Assembly (NCBI GenBank): GCA_003833075.1
Contig: RIAY01000005.1
Span: 124,001 to 188,000, forward strand
From: Muribaculaceae bacterium Isolate-036 (Harlan)
GTDB lineage: Bacteria > Bacteroidota > Bacteroidia > Bacteroidales > Muribaculaceae
Direction of reading: 5' to 3'
Length of the DNA stretch: 64,000 bases
Position 1 is the first letter of the stretch, and each line of letters begins with the position of its first letter. Position numbers and translations under genes: made by a program. Under the pieces are notes generated by a model that saw nothing but the letters and a program-made list of their open reading frames with translations, did no database searches and was not told the origin of the DNA. Of this stretch, positions 36,715 through 44,427 are shown in pieces.

Positions 36715-36864
36715 ATACAATTTTCTATATGGAGATGGTACATGAAGCTTGTTCCGCAGTACGCGACACAATCGCCCGATGATGCAACATCTCTCGTTAT
36801 AGGTGAAATCAAATCAGAATGCAAAGTTAACAATTTTTCAAGAAAAAAGCTCATGGATTTTTAT

Positions 36865-36872
36865 TAATTTTG
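36865..36872 (+). promoter_or_regulatory. -7 box of the GH43 gene
   Basis: TAATTTTG fits TAnnTTTG 26 bases before the ATG. No -33 box is evident; the region 36715-36898 is the divergent spacer with spt. Confidence 0.4.
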
Positions 36873-36898
36873 CAAAAAACTAAACTTTGATATTATCC

Positions 36899-37996
36899 AT
36901 GAAAAAATCATCTTCATTATTTTCCGCGTTGACAATTGCCGCGGCAACGTGCGCCTCTACCCTCTCTGCCGCAAACCCCGCGCCTTCTGAAAAAGACATG
37001 GCGGCATACCTAATGGTTTATTTTTCAGATTCCGACCATAGCGTTCATTTTGCCATCAGTCATGACGGCTATTCGTTTACCGCTCTAAACGACAACAAAC
37101 CGGTTATCTCCGGCGACACATTGGCTGACCAGAGGGGAATCCGGGATCCGCATATTTACAGAGGTCCTGACGGAGATTTCTATATGGCGATGACCGACCT
37201 ACACATTTATGCGAAAAAGCACGGTCTCCGCGAGACGGAATGGGAAAGACCGGATAAATACGGATGGGGCAACAACCGTGGACTTGTACTGATGAAATCG
37301 TCCGACCTCATAAACTGGACTCACCATGAAACGCGTCTTGATAAACTTTTTCCTGAAGAATTCGGAGAAATCGGTTGCGCCTGGGCTCCCCAGACAATTT
37401 ATGATCCGGAGAAAGACGCGATGATGGTGTATTTCACAATAAGAAGAAAAGGCGAGCATCTCGAAGGCGCGACAAAAGACGAAAGAAAAACCAGACTCTA
37501 TTACGCATATACCGACAAAGATTTCACACGACTCGTGACAATGCCGCAGAAACTCTATGAATATCCTGACGAAGAGATACAGGTGCTTGATGCCGACATA
37601 TGCCCTCTTCCGGAAGGCGGATACGCAATGACATATGTAGCGCAGGAAAACCCCGGGGGAATCAAGATTGCTTTTTCTGACAAGATAAATACAGGTTACA
37701 ACTATATAGGAAGACAGATAGACAACGAGCCGAAAAGCTGCGAGGCTCCCAATGTCTGGAAACGCATCGGCGAGAACCGCTGGGTAGTGATGTATGATGT
37801 GTTCAGCATCAACCCTCACAATTTCGGTTTCATCGAGACTACAGACTTCAGGACATTCATTCCTATCGGACATTTCAACGACGGTCCGATGAAATCGACC
37901 AATTTCTCAAGTCCCAAACACGGTGCTGTCATTCAGATAACCGCTGACGAGGCAAAACGCCTCGAAAAGCGCTTCCCTTCAGCCGCCTCCAAATAA
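36899..37996 (+). CDS. Secreted glycoside hydrolase family 43-like enzyme
   Basis: 365 residues from ATG 36899, with a signal peptide MKKSSSLFSALTIAAATCASTLSA. The five-bladed beta-propeller pattern of GH43 is visible: DSDHSVHFAISHDG (first blade), RDPHIYRGPDGDFYMAMTD near 84-101, GCAWAPQTIYDPEKD near 160-174, QVLDADICP near 215 and CEAPNVWK near 280, where the usual acidic residues of the active site occur. These enzymes release arabinose or xylose from plant polysaccharides. No SusC/D pair is adjacent. Confidence 0.82.
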   Translation: MKKSSSLFSALTIAAATCASTLSAANPAPSEKDMAAYLMVYFSDSDHSVHFAISHDGYSFTALNDNKPVISGDTLADQRGIRDPHIYRGPDGDFYMAMTDLHIYAKKHGLRETEWERPDKYGWGNNRGLVLMKSSDLINWTHHETRLDKLFPEEFGEIGCAWAPQTIYDPEKDAMMVYFTIRRKGEHLEGATKDERKTRLYYAYTDKDFTRLVTMPQKLYEYPDEEIQVLDADICPLPEGGYAMTYVAQENPGGIKIAFSDKINTGYNYIGRQIDNEPKSCEAPNVWKRIGENRWVVMYDVFSINPHNFGFIETTDFRTFIPIGHFNDGPMKSTNFSSPKHGAVIQITADEAKRLEKRFPSAASK

Positions 37997-38016
37997 ATCA
38001 AGAACGCTCCATGCTG

Positions 38017-38062
38017 ATGTCTCGCCTCTTTTTGTCAAATTTGGCAAAAAGAGGCGAGACAT
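38017..38062 (+). terminator. Terminator after the GH43 gene
   Basis: Arms 38017-38034 and 38045-38062 pair perfectly over 18 bases around a 10-base loop, 20 bases after the stop. The rest of the spacer to dnaK (38063-38270) is AT-rich; no canonical TTTG/TAnnTTTG promoter pair could be placed. Confidence 0.7.
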
Positions 38063-38270
38063 TAGCCGTTTATTGAAAACACATATTTTCAACTATTTAC
38101 ATAAATTATAGAAAAATTTATCACGACATCGAAATTTTTAGCACATGATTTGTTAATATATTGAGTGAAACAATGAGTCCACAGATACGGTAAACCACAA
38201 GACCGGCTTGATGTGACAATTGTTTATACGATAGAAATTGGAATAATAACATTAAAAATCTTATAGAATC

Positions 38271-40169
38271 ATGGGAAAAATTATCGGTATTGACTTAGGA
38301 ACTACCAACAGCTGTGTTGCAGTGCTTGAAGGTAAAGACCCTGTTGTAATCCCCAATAACGAAGGACGCAACACCACTCCCTCGGTAGTGGCGTTTGTTG
38401 ACGGAGGCGAAAGGAAAGTCGGTGATCCGGCAAAACGTCAGGCTATCACCAATCCTACACGCACTATATATTCAATCAAAAGATTCATGGGCGAGAAATG
38501 CGATCAGGTCACTGACGAGATCAAACGCGTTCCTTATAAAGTGGTTTGCCAGAACGACATGCCCAAAGTCGACATAGACGGCAGAGACTACACTCCGCAG
38601 GAGATCTCCGCAATGATTCTTCAGAAAATGAAGAAGACCGCAGAGGATTATCTCGGTCAGCAGGTCACGGAGGCTATCATCACTGTGCCGGCTTATTTTG
38701 ACGATTCCCAGCGTCAGGCTACAAAAGACGCGGGTGAAATCGCAGGTCTGAAAGTAATGCGTATCATCAACGAACCTACTGCCGCAGCTCTTGCCTATGG
38801 TCTTGACAAATCAAACAAGGAACAGAAAATCGCAGTGTTCGACCTTGGCGGCGGCACATTCGATATTTCTATTCTGGAACTTGGCGACGGTGTGTTCGAG
38901 GTAAAATCAACAAACGGTGACACTCACCTCGGCGGTGATGATTTCGACCACGTGATCATCGACTGGCTCGCAGATGAATTCAAAAATGACGAAGGCGTGG
39001 ATCTCCGTCAGGATCCTATGGCAATGCAGCGACTCAAAGAGGCTGCCGAGAAAGCCAAGATCGAGTTGTCAAGCTCTACATCAACGGAGATAAACCTCCC
39101 CTACATCACCGCGACTGCAACAGGTCCCAAGCACCTTGTCAAAACCCTTACACGCGCCAAGTTCGAGCAGCTTGCCTCCAGGCTTATCGATGCTGTGAAA
39201 GCTCCGTGTGTCAAGGCTCTTCAGGATGCAGGCCTTTCTGCTTCCGAGATCGATGAGGTTATTCTTGTAGGTGGCTCGACACGTATTCCGGCTATCCAGA
39301 CAAAAGTTAAGGAAATCTTCGGCAAAGAACCCAACAAGGGTGTTAACCCCGATGAAGTCGTTGCCATCGGTGCGGCTATTCAAGGCGGTGTGCTCAGCGG
39401 AGATGTGAAAGACGTGCTTCTGCTTGACGTTGTTCCACTCTCAATCGGTATCGAGACAATGGGTGGCGTGATGACGAAACTCATTGACGCCAACACCACA
39501 ATCCCGACACGCAAGAGCGAGGTGTTCTCGACAGCTGCCGACAATCAGCCGGAAGTGACAATCCGCGTTCTTCAGGGTGAGCGTCCTATGGCTGCCGACG
39601 ACAAACTTCTCGGCGAGTTCAACCTTGGCGGAATAGCACCTGCTCCCCGTGGTGTTCCTCAGATTGAGGTTACATTCGAGGTTGACGCCAACGGTATCTT
39701 GAACGTAACGGCTAAGGACAAATCAACAGGTAAGGAACAATCAATCCGCATCGAAGCCTCCAGCGGTCTCAGCGATGCCGAGATACAGCGCATGCGCGAT
39801 GAGGCAAAGGCAAATGAAGATGCCGACAAGAAAGCCAAAGAGCGTGCTGACAAACTCAACCATGCCGACTCTGTTATCTTCCAGACAGAGAAACAGCTCA
39901 ACGAGCTTGGCGACAAGATTCCTGCTGACAAGAAATCAGCCATAGAATCCGCCCTTGAGCGTCTGAAAGAGGTTCACAAGAACCAGCTTGTAGAAGACAT
40001 CGACTCTGCTGTAAAGGCTGTAACCGATGCATTTCAGGCTGCCTCACAAGACATCTACAACGCCCAGCAGGCTGCCGGAGCAGGTGCCCAGGCGGGACCT
40101 CAGCCCGGTGCTCAGTCTCACAACAATGAGAAAGACGTAACCGATGTAGAATTCGAGGAAGTAAAGTAA
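38271..40169 (+). CDS. dnaK: Molecular chaperone DnaK (Hsp70)
   Basis: 632 residues. ATPase domain: [17 protein letters not shown] at the start, [20 protein letters not shown] near 141-160, [16 protein letters not shown] near 190-205 and [13 protein letters not shown] near 330. Substrate domain: [20 protein letters not shown] and the following sheet, then the helical lid and a Gln/Ala/Gly-rich tail ending [11 protein letters not shown]. dnaJ and grpE are not adjacent. The last seven codons plus the terminator recur at 50674, marking the border of an inserted island. Confidence 0.98.
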   Translation: MGKIIGIDLGTTNSCVAVLEGKDPVVIPNNEGRNTTPSVVAFVDGGERKVGDPAKRQAITNPTRTIYSIKRFMGEKCDQVTDEIKRVPYKVVCQNDMPKVDIDGRDYTPQEISAMILQKMKKTAEDYLGQQVTEAIITVPAYFDDSQRQATKDAGEIAGLKVMRIINEPTAAALAYGLDKSNKEQKIAVFDLGGGTFDISILELGDGVFEVKSTNGDTHLGGDDFDHVIIDWLADEFKNDEGVDLRQDPMAMQRLKEAAEKAKIELSSSTSTEINLPYITATATGPKHLVKTLTRAKFEQLASRLIDAVKAPCVKALQDAGLSASEIDEVILVGGSTRIPAIQTKVKEIFGKEPNKGVNPDEVVAIGAAIQGGVLSGDVKDVLLLDVVPLSIGIETMGGVMTKLIDANTTIPTRKSEVFSTAADNQPEVTIRVLQGERPMAADDKLLGEFNLGGIAPAPRGVPQIEVTFEVDANGILNVTAKDKSTGKEQSIRIEASSGLSDAEIQRMRDEAKANEDADKKAKERADKLNHADSVIFQTEKQLNELGDKIPADKKSAIESALERLKEVHKNQLVEDIDSAVKAVTDAFQAASQDIYNAQQAAGAGAQAGPQPGAQSHNNEKDVTDVEFEEVK

Positions 40170-40250
40170 GATACATAAAAACCAACAACATAAAAATATG
40201 GTGCAACTTGTTGAGTTGCACCATATTTTTATGTATATGATTCTCGTCAG
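40150..40250 (+). repeat. Left border repeat of the hsd island: dnaK 3' end plus terminator (copy A)
   Basis: From ATTCGAGGAAGT at 40151 through the stop, the terminator and a TTCTCGTC tract (about 40241-40248), this segment has an imperfect copy at 50674-50772. The copies share the FEEVK-stop coding end, the hairpin stem ATATGGTG/CACCATAT and downstream TTCTCGTC. The hsd genes lie wholly between the two copies. This is the layout left by integration of an element at a gene's 3' end. Confidence 0.7.
40189..40233 (+). terminator. dnaK terminator
   Basis: Arms 40189-40208 and 40214-40233 pair perfectly over 20 bases with a 5-base loop; the right arm contains a T-run. Confidence 0.88.
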
Positions 40251-40283
40251 ATGGTAGTTTTATCGGATTTATTGGCTTATTTC

Positions 40284-40474
40284 TTAGAAACTGTTTAAAT
40301 TTATTTTCGAGGAAGTTTGAGAGTTATTTTTGAGGTGATTCCGCGAGTTGAGAAAGGAGAAACCTTTCGGTTTCGACTGCCGAAACTTGGCGGAAGCAGC
40401 CAAAAAGAACCTCAAAATTCCCGAAAGATTCTTTATAATGTTTTTTTTTCGTAATAAATTTAAACAGTTTCTTA
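40284..40474. mobile_element. MITE-like element with 20-base terminal inverted repeats, no gene
   Basis: The ends 40286-40305 and 40453-40472 are exact inverted repeats of 20 bases (AGAAACTGTTTAAATTTATT and its complement), extending to 22 with one mismatch. The inside has further complementary parts (GAGGT with ACCTC, TTCCGC with GCGGAA, and a small GAAACC hairpin), so it can fold back nearly over its length. It encodes no protein and resembles a non-autonomous transposable element. A worn relative lies near 515-690. Confidence 0.65.
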
Positions 40475-40547
40475 TACACGATGACATATGTAACAAGAAA
40501 CCCAAACAATGGTTATAGACAATACTTTTCATTAGACTTATGAAAAC

Positions 40548-40561
40548 TAAATCGCAATTTA
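40548..40561 (+). repeat. hsdS inversion site 1 (forward)
   Basis: TAAATCGCAATTTA, the same 14 bases as at 42885. Together with the 138 bases to its right it forms a 152-base direct repeat with 42885-43036, with only about five differences, all at third codon positions. Confidence 0.8.
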
Positions 40562-41323
40562 GAGGCGATGGCGCGTCAGCTCTACGACTACTGGTTCGTG
40601 CAGTTCGACTTCCCCGACGAAAATGGGAAACCATATAAGTCGAGCGGCGGCAAGATGGTTTGGAATGAGAAAATCAAACGAGAGATTCCGGAAGGATGGG
40701 ATTGTATGAATATTGGAAATTATGCACAGTGCAAAGGCGGATATGCTTTTAAGTCCAAGGATTTCGGCAATGAGGGTTTGCCTGTCATTAAAATAGGAAA
40801 CATTCATGAGGACTATACACTATCGATGGCTGATTGCCTAAAAGTTACTGGTCTTTACAATCATCAGTTTACTACGAATAAATATGATCTTGTAATTGCC
40901 ATGACTGGAGCTACAATAGGGAAGTTTGCAATATCACCTTCTAAATATTGGGTAAATCAACGAGTAGGACGGTTTGATCTTGGGGATAGACCATTGGAAA
41001 GACTTGGGTATCTGTTTAATTCCCTAAAACAACAGTATTTTAGAAAACAGGTCTTTCAAATAGCAGGCGGATGTGCACAACCCAATATTAGTAATGACCA
41101 AATAGATTCAATTTTAATTTTAAAACCGACTGATATACTTTTAGATAAGTATAATAAAACGTGTATGCCTTTATTAAGGTTGCTGATTAAAAATATATTA
41201 GAGATAGAACTACTTATTGAAAAACGAGATACATTGCTGCCTCTTCTTATGAACGGTCAGGTGTCGGTTATGCCGTCAGAGGTAAATTGCGATTTAGCGG
41301 CATATTTTGTTATATTGGGGTAA
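40562..41323 (+). pseudogene. hsdS: Silent hsdS C-terminal half (specificity cassette A)
   Basis: About 253 codons that begin inside HsdS at EAMARQLYDYWFVQFDF and run through a second target-recognition domain to RDTLLPLLMNGQVSVMP. The frame is closed by a TGA at 40541, just before site 1, and no promoter or ribosome site fits, so it is a stored cassette rather than an expressed gene. An internal ATG at 40568 is not a true start. It shares the conserved spacer of the complete hsdS but has a different recognition part (about 41-215 of the cassette). Inversion between sites 1 and 4 would attach it to the operon hsdS. Confidence 0.8.
41283..41296 (-). repeat. hsdS inversion site 2 (reverse)
   Basis: The reverse complement of site 1. 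It lies at the 3' end of cassette A and is read there as (V)NCDL. Confidence 0.78.
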
Positions 41324-41332
41324 AAAACGTCA

Positions 41333-42325
41333 ATGAAAGAGGCTATAATTGATGGGACCATTGCTAAGATGAGCGGTGGTTTGACACCTGCGCAGCTGTA
41401 CGAGTTGCGCAAGACGCTCGAACAAGAGCTGAGCGGCTATGAAATAGTGGTAACTCCTTGTCAGAAGGAGCGCACAAAACAAGCCAATGAGGAACTGCTC
41501 AGCAGCTTCATCTCCGCCAAAAGAATCGAGGGGTGCTCGGAGAAAACGCTGAATTACTATCAAAACACTATAAGTGTTTGGCTTACGACTATCAGCATGG
41601 AGCTGCGTGAAGTCACTACTAACGACATACGTCGCTATCTCTCGGAGTTTCAAGCCAAAAACAATTCGAGCAAGACAACAATTGACAATATTCGTCGCAT
41701 CTTCTCCAGTTTCTTCTCATGGCTTGAAGACGAGGACTATATCGTAAAAAGTCCCGTAAGGCGCATACATAAAGTGCGGTCGGAAATCACTGTTAAGGAA
41801 ACTATAAGCGACGAACAGTTGGAAACTCTCCGGGATTCATGCAAAGAACTGCGAGACTTGGCTATGATTGATTTTCTCGTCTCAACCGGAGTGCGTGTAG
41901 GAGAATTGGTTAATATCAATATTTCCGACATCAATTTTAATGAACGTCAATGCGTTGTACTTGGCAAAGGGAATAAAGAGCGGACGGTATATTTCAATGC
42001 CCGCGCCAAGGTGCATCTACAGAACTATCTCGCCTCGCGTAACGATTGCGAGTCAGCTCTTTTCGTTGCCTTATCGAAACCTAACAATCGTCTGACGATA
42101 AGTGGTGTAGAGAATCGGCTCAGAGAATTGGGAAAAGTGGCAAAGGTCGGAAGAATACATCCTCATAAGTTCCGCCGGACATTGGCGACAATGGCAATCG
42201 ATAAAGGTATGCCAATCGAACAGGTGCAACGACTTCTCGGTCACTGCAAGATTGACACCACGTTACATTATGCTATGGTCAATCAGAACAACGTAAAAAT
42301 CGCTCACCGCAAGTTCCTCGGATAG
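41333..42325 (+). CDS. Tyrosine recombinase, probable hsdS invertase
   Basis: 330 residues. An N-terminal SAM-like core-binding domain (about 55-135, with EGCSEKTLNYYQNTISVWL) is followed by the catalytic domain with all residues in place: R188 in STGVRVGEL, K212 in GKGNKER, H278 and R281 in HPHKFRR, H304 in LLGH and nucleophile Y313 in TTLHYAMV. It lies between the two hsdS cassettes and the four inversion sites, which points to it as the enzyme that rearranges them. It starts 9 bases after cassette A. Whether it also integrated the island is unknown. Confidence 0.92.
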   Translation: MKEAIIDGTIAKMSGGLTPAQLYELRKTLEQELSGYEIVVTPCQKERTKQANEELLSSFISAKRIEGCSEKTLNYYQNTISVWLTTISMELREVTTNDIRRYLSEFQAKNNSSKTTIDNIRRIFSSFFSWLEDEDYIVKSPVRRIHKVRSEITVKETISDEQLETLRDSCKELRDLAMIDFLVSTGVRVGELVNINISDINFNERQCVVLGKGNKERTVYFNARAKVHLQNYLASRNDCESALFVALSKPNNRLTISGVENRLRELGKVAKVGRIHPHKFRRTLATMAIDKGMPIEQVQRLLGHCKIDTTLHYAMVNQNNVKIAHRKFLG

Positions 42326-42347
42326 CCCGAATATCAGCGATTTTCAT

Positions 42348-42355
42348 TAACTTTG
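42348..42355 (+). promoter_or_regulatory. Possible -7 box before the complete hsdS
   Basis: TAACTTTG fits TAnnTTTG 21 bases before the ATG at 42377. No -33 box is seen at 19-21 bases, so its strength is doubtful; read-through from the recombinase gene is the alternative. Confidence 0.3.
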
Positions 42356-42376
42356 CAGTCAAAACGCCTGCAAAGT

Positions 42377-43636
42377 ATGAATTACATTGCCATTAAAGAC
42401 ATAGTACGAAGTGTCTCTCAAACGCACAAGTTTGAGAAAGATTATTTAAAAGCTGTTAACACCTCAGATGTATTCGGAGGTGAGTTGCTTGATGTCCCAT
42501 ATTCTGAAACTACTTCGCTTAAAGGGCAATTCAAGAAAACGATTCAATTCAATGATATTCTATTTAGCGAGATAAGACCTGCAAACCGTAGATTTGGCAG
42601 AGTGAACATCAAAGATACAGCCGATTATGTAGTCTCTACTAAACTTATGGTGCTTCGCAAGTTTAATGAAGATGTGGACCTTGACTATTTCTATTATTGC
42701 CTTACGAATCAATCATTTCTTGAAACACTCCAACGTAGAGCTGAAAATAGAATCGGCTCGTTTCCTCAAATTACATTTGACCTATTAGGAGATTATAGAT
42801 TTCCTATACCAACATTGGCTGAACAGAAACGAATTGCTTCAGTTATTGCAAACATAGACTCCAAAATTAGAATTAACCGTGAGATAAATCGCAATTTAGA
42901 GGCTATGGCACGTCAGCTCTACGACTACTGGTTCGTGCAGTTCGACTTCCCCGACGAGAATGGGAAGCCATATAAGTCGAGCGGCGGCAAGATGGTTTGG
43001 AATGAGAAAATCAAACGAGAGATTCCGGAGGGATGGAAAATTGTGTCTCTACCTACGATTGCTACATTCACAAATGGATTAGCGTGTCAAAAGTTTAGAC
43101 CAAAATCGGAAGATGAGAAGCTTCCGGTGATTAAAATTCGGGAGATGAGAGATGGAATTACCTCTGAAAGTGAATGGGTCGCAGCAGATATTCCAGATGC
43201 CGTAAAAGTTTATGATGGAGATATTCTTTTTTCGTGGTCGGCATCGTTAGAAGTAATGATATGGACTGGCGGAGAGGGTGGTCTTAATCAACATATTTTT
43301 AAAGTTGAGCCAAAATCCTATTATCCTAAAGCATTTGTTTACATCCAAATTCTTGATTACATTTCTGTATTTAAAGGGATCGCCGAGGCTCGAAAGACTA
43401 CTATGGGTCATATAACTCAGGATCACTTGAACCAAAGTCAAATTGTCATTCCTGCCTCGAAGTCAATTTTGCAGGCTTTTGAGAATACAATCTCTCCCAT
43501 TGTTAATCTTTTCGTCAAATTGAGCCAACAGTCTAAGCAATTAATGAGACAGCGCGATAAGCTTCTTCCACTTCTGATGAACGGTCAGGTGTCAGTCATG
43601 CCGCGAGAGATAAATTGCGATTTATCTCACGGTTAA
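42377..43636 (+). CDS. hsdS: Type I restriction specificity subunit HsdS, complete, opposite to the hsd operon
   Basis: 419 residues from ATG 42377. Two target-recognition domains (about 1-150 and 215-385) are joined by the conserved spacer INREINRNLEAMARQLYDYW (about 164-183) and closed by a second helix RDKLLPLLMNGQVSVMP. HsdS chooses the DNA sequence read by the HsdM methylase and HsdR nuclease. Site 3 lies in the spacer and site 4 at the 3' end, so the whole C-terminal half can be flipped out. It faces the opposite way from the hsdR-hsdM operon, and only a weak promoter-like box precedes it. Confidence 0.9.
   Translation: MNYIAIKDIVRSVSQTHKFEKDYLKAVNTSDVFGGELLDVPYSETTSLKGQFKKTIQFNDILFSEIRPANRRFGRVNIKDTADYVVSTKLMVLRKFNEDVDLDYFYYCLTNQSFLETLQRRAENRIGSFPQITFDLLGDYRFPIPTLAEQKRIASVIANIDSKIRINREINRNLEAMARQLYDYWFVQFDFPDENGKPYKSSGGKMVWNEKIKREIPEGWKIVSLPTIATFTNGLACQKFRPKSEDEKLPVIKIREMRDGITSESEWVAADIPDAVKVYDGDILFSWSASLEVMIWTGGEGGLNQHIFKVEPKSYYPKAFVYIQILDYISVFKGIAEARKTTMGHITQDHLNQSQIVIPASKSILQAFENTISPIVNLFVKLSQQSKQLMRQRDKLLPLLMNGQVSVMPREINCDLSHG
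42873..42898 (+). repeat. hsdS inversion site 3 (forward), 26-base form
   Basis: 26 bases identical to the reverse complement of 43611-43636. The 14-base core is at 42885-42898 and reads INRNL in the HsdS spacer. Confidence 0.88.
42885..43036 (+). repeat. 152-base direct repeat with 40548-40699
   Basis: The conserved HsdS spacer DNA from the core site through REIPEGW is nearly identical in the two cassettes (about five synonymous differences), then the sequences diverge sharply into different recognition domains. Confidence 0.85.
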
Positions 43637-44162
43637 GAGCAATCTTTCGATCTATATCATGGAGAAGCAGTCCAATTGCTTTTTGATTTGCTAAATCAGG
43701 AATAAAAACAGTTAAATCTTTTATCCGATCAGGGGTGGTGTGTCTGATTTTCGTTTGTTGAGCACCTGCGGCTAATTGTTGCTTTACTATCTTGGAAGGG
43801 AGAAGATAATAGCAAAAGTTTCGGTCAAGTTTTGATTCATAAGGTGTAACCAATGCCACATCCTGACTTTGAATGTATTTTCCCGATTCAGGAATCATAG
43901 CTGTACTTCCAAGCAGACCGGGAGTCTGTTCTGTCAGAGGTGTAATGATGTCTCCTTCGCTAAGAATGAATTCCGGCTTTACCGGCCCTGTAAAGTACAA
44001 ATCATTCTTGGAGGTATTATCTTTAAAGCCACCACCCTGATAATCAAAATGGCCGAGAGTAAGGCGCATAAGTTTTCCCTCAGTCGCATAATATTCTCCT
44101 GCAAGTGAGGCACCACGACGGACATCAATCAGTTCACCAAGTTTGTATTTCTTCAATTGCAT
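43596..44162 (-). CDS. hsdS: Operon HsdS truncated after its first target-recognition domain
   Basis: 188 residues. The N-terminal recognition domain (MQLKKYKLGELIDVRRGAS to about residue 150) and the start of the spacer, IALNREINRNL, are normal; the chain then ends SLAA because the next codons come from the reversed 3' end of the facing hsdS. It lies 1 base after the small membrane protein gene in the hsd operon. Flipping the segment between sites 3 and 4 would continue it in frame as EAMARQLYDYW for about 429 residues in all. In the sequenced state it is a half-length HsdS; some half HsdS proteins can work as dimers, so inactivity is not certain. Confidence 0.88.
   Translation of the reverse strand: MQLKKYKLGELIDVRRGASLAGEYYATEGKLMRLTLGHFDYQGGGFKDNTSKNDLYFTGPVKPEFILSEGDIITPLTEQTPGLLGSTAMIPESGKYIQSQDVALVTPYESKLDRNFCYYLLPSKIVKQQLAAGAQQTKIRHTTPDRIKDLTVFIPDLANQKAIGLLLHDIDRKIALNREINRNLSLAA
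43607..43636 (-). repeat. hsdS inversion site 4 (reverse)
   Basis: The core is at 43611-43624. Here the site is most symmetrical: 9-base arms 43607-43615 and 43620-43628 around the 4-base centre TGCG, which gives it direction. Read on the plus strand it codes INCDL at the end of hsdS; read on the minus strand it codes INRNL in the operon hsdS. Confidence 0.88.
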
Positions 44163-44163
44163 T

Positions 44164-44427
44164 TTAATTACGTTTCAGGCGTTTTTCAAGTAAAAACTTT
44201 CGTGTGTATAAATCCCGTTCACTACTTGACATTGGGAATAGGCTAACATCTTCCATGGCATCCAGTTCATCTTTGATGGATTGGATTTCATCTTTACGCT
44301 GTTTCCGATAAATTCTATATAGTACAATAATAGCAGCAAGAACAGCCAACAACGATAACAAACCAGCATAATCGTTAAGACAAGCGAAAATCTCCATAAA
44401 CTTCATAATTATAATAAACTTGAACAT
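44164..44427 (-). CDS. Small single-pass membrane protein in the hsd operon
   Basis: 87 residues; the ATG at 44427 overlaps the rhuM stop by one base (TAATG), or a start at 44406 gives 80 residues. One membrane helix (about 20-40, YAGLLSLLAVLAAIIVLYRIY) is followed by a highly charged cytoplasmic part (KQRKDEIQSIKDELDAMED...). No family recognised. Its tight placement between rhuM and hsdS suggests translation coupled to the operon. Confidence 0.65.
   Translation of the reverse strand: MFKFIIIMKFMEIFACLNDYAGLLSLLAVLAAIIVLYRIYRKQRKDEIQSIKDELDAMEDVSLFPMSSSERDLYTRKFLLEKRLKRN

Noticed and set aside
40568..41323. Calling this a small expressed hsdS gene
   Set aside because: The ATG is inside the HsdS spacer, an in-frame stop lies 27 bases upstream and no promoter fits; it is better read as a stored half gene.
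41333..42325. Calling the recombinase a phage or conjugative-element integrase
   Set aside because: No phage or transfer genes are present, and it is bracketed by hsdS cassettes and inversion sites. A role in integrating the island cannot be ruled out.
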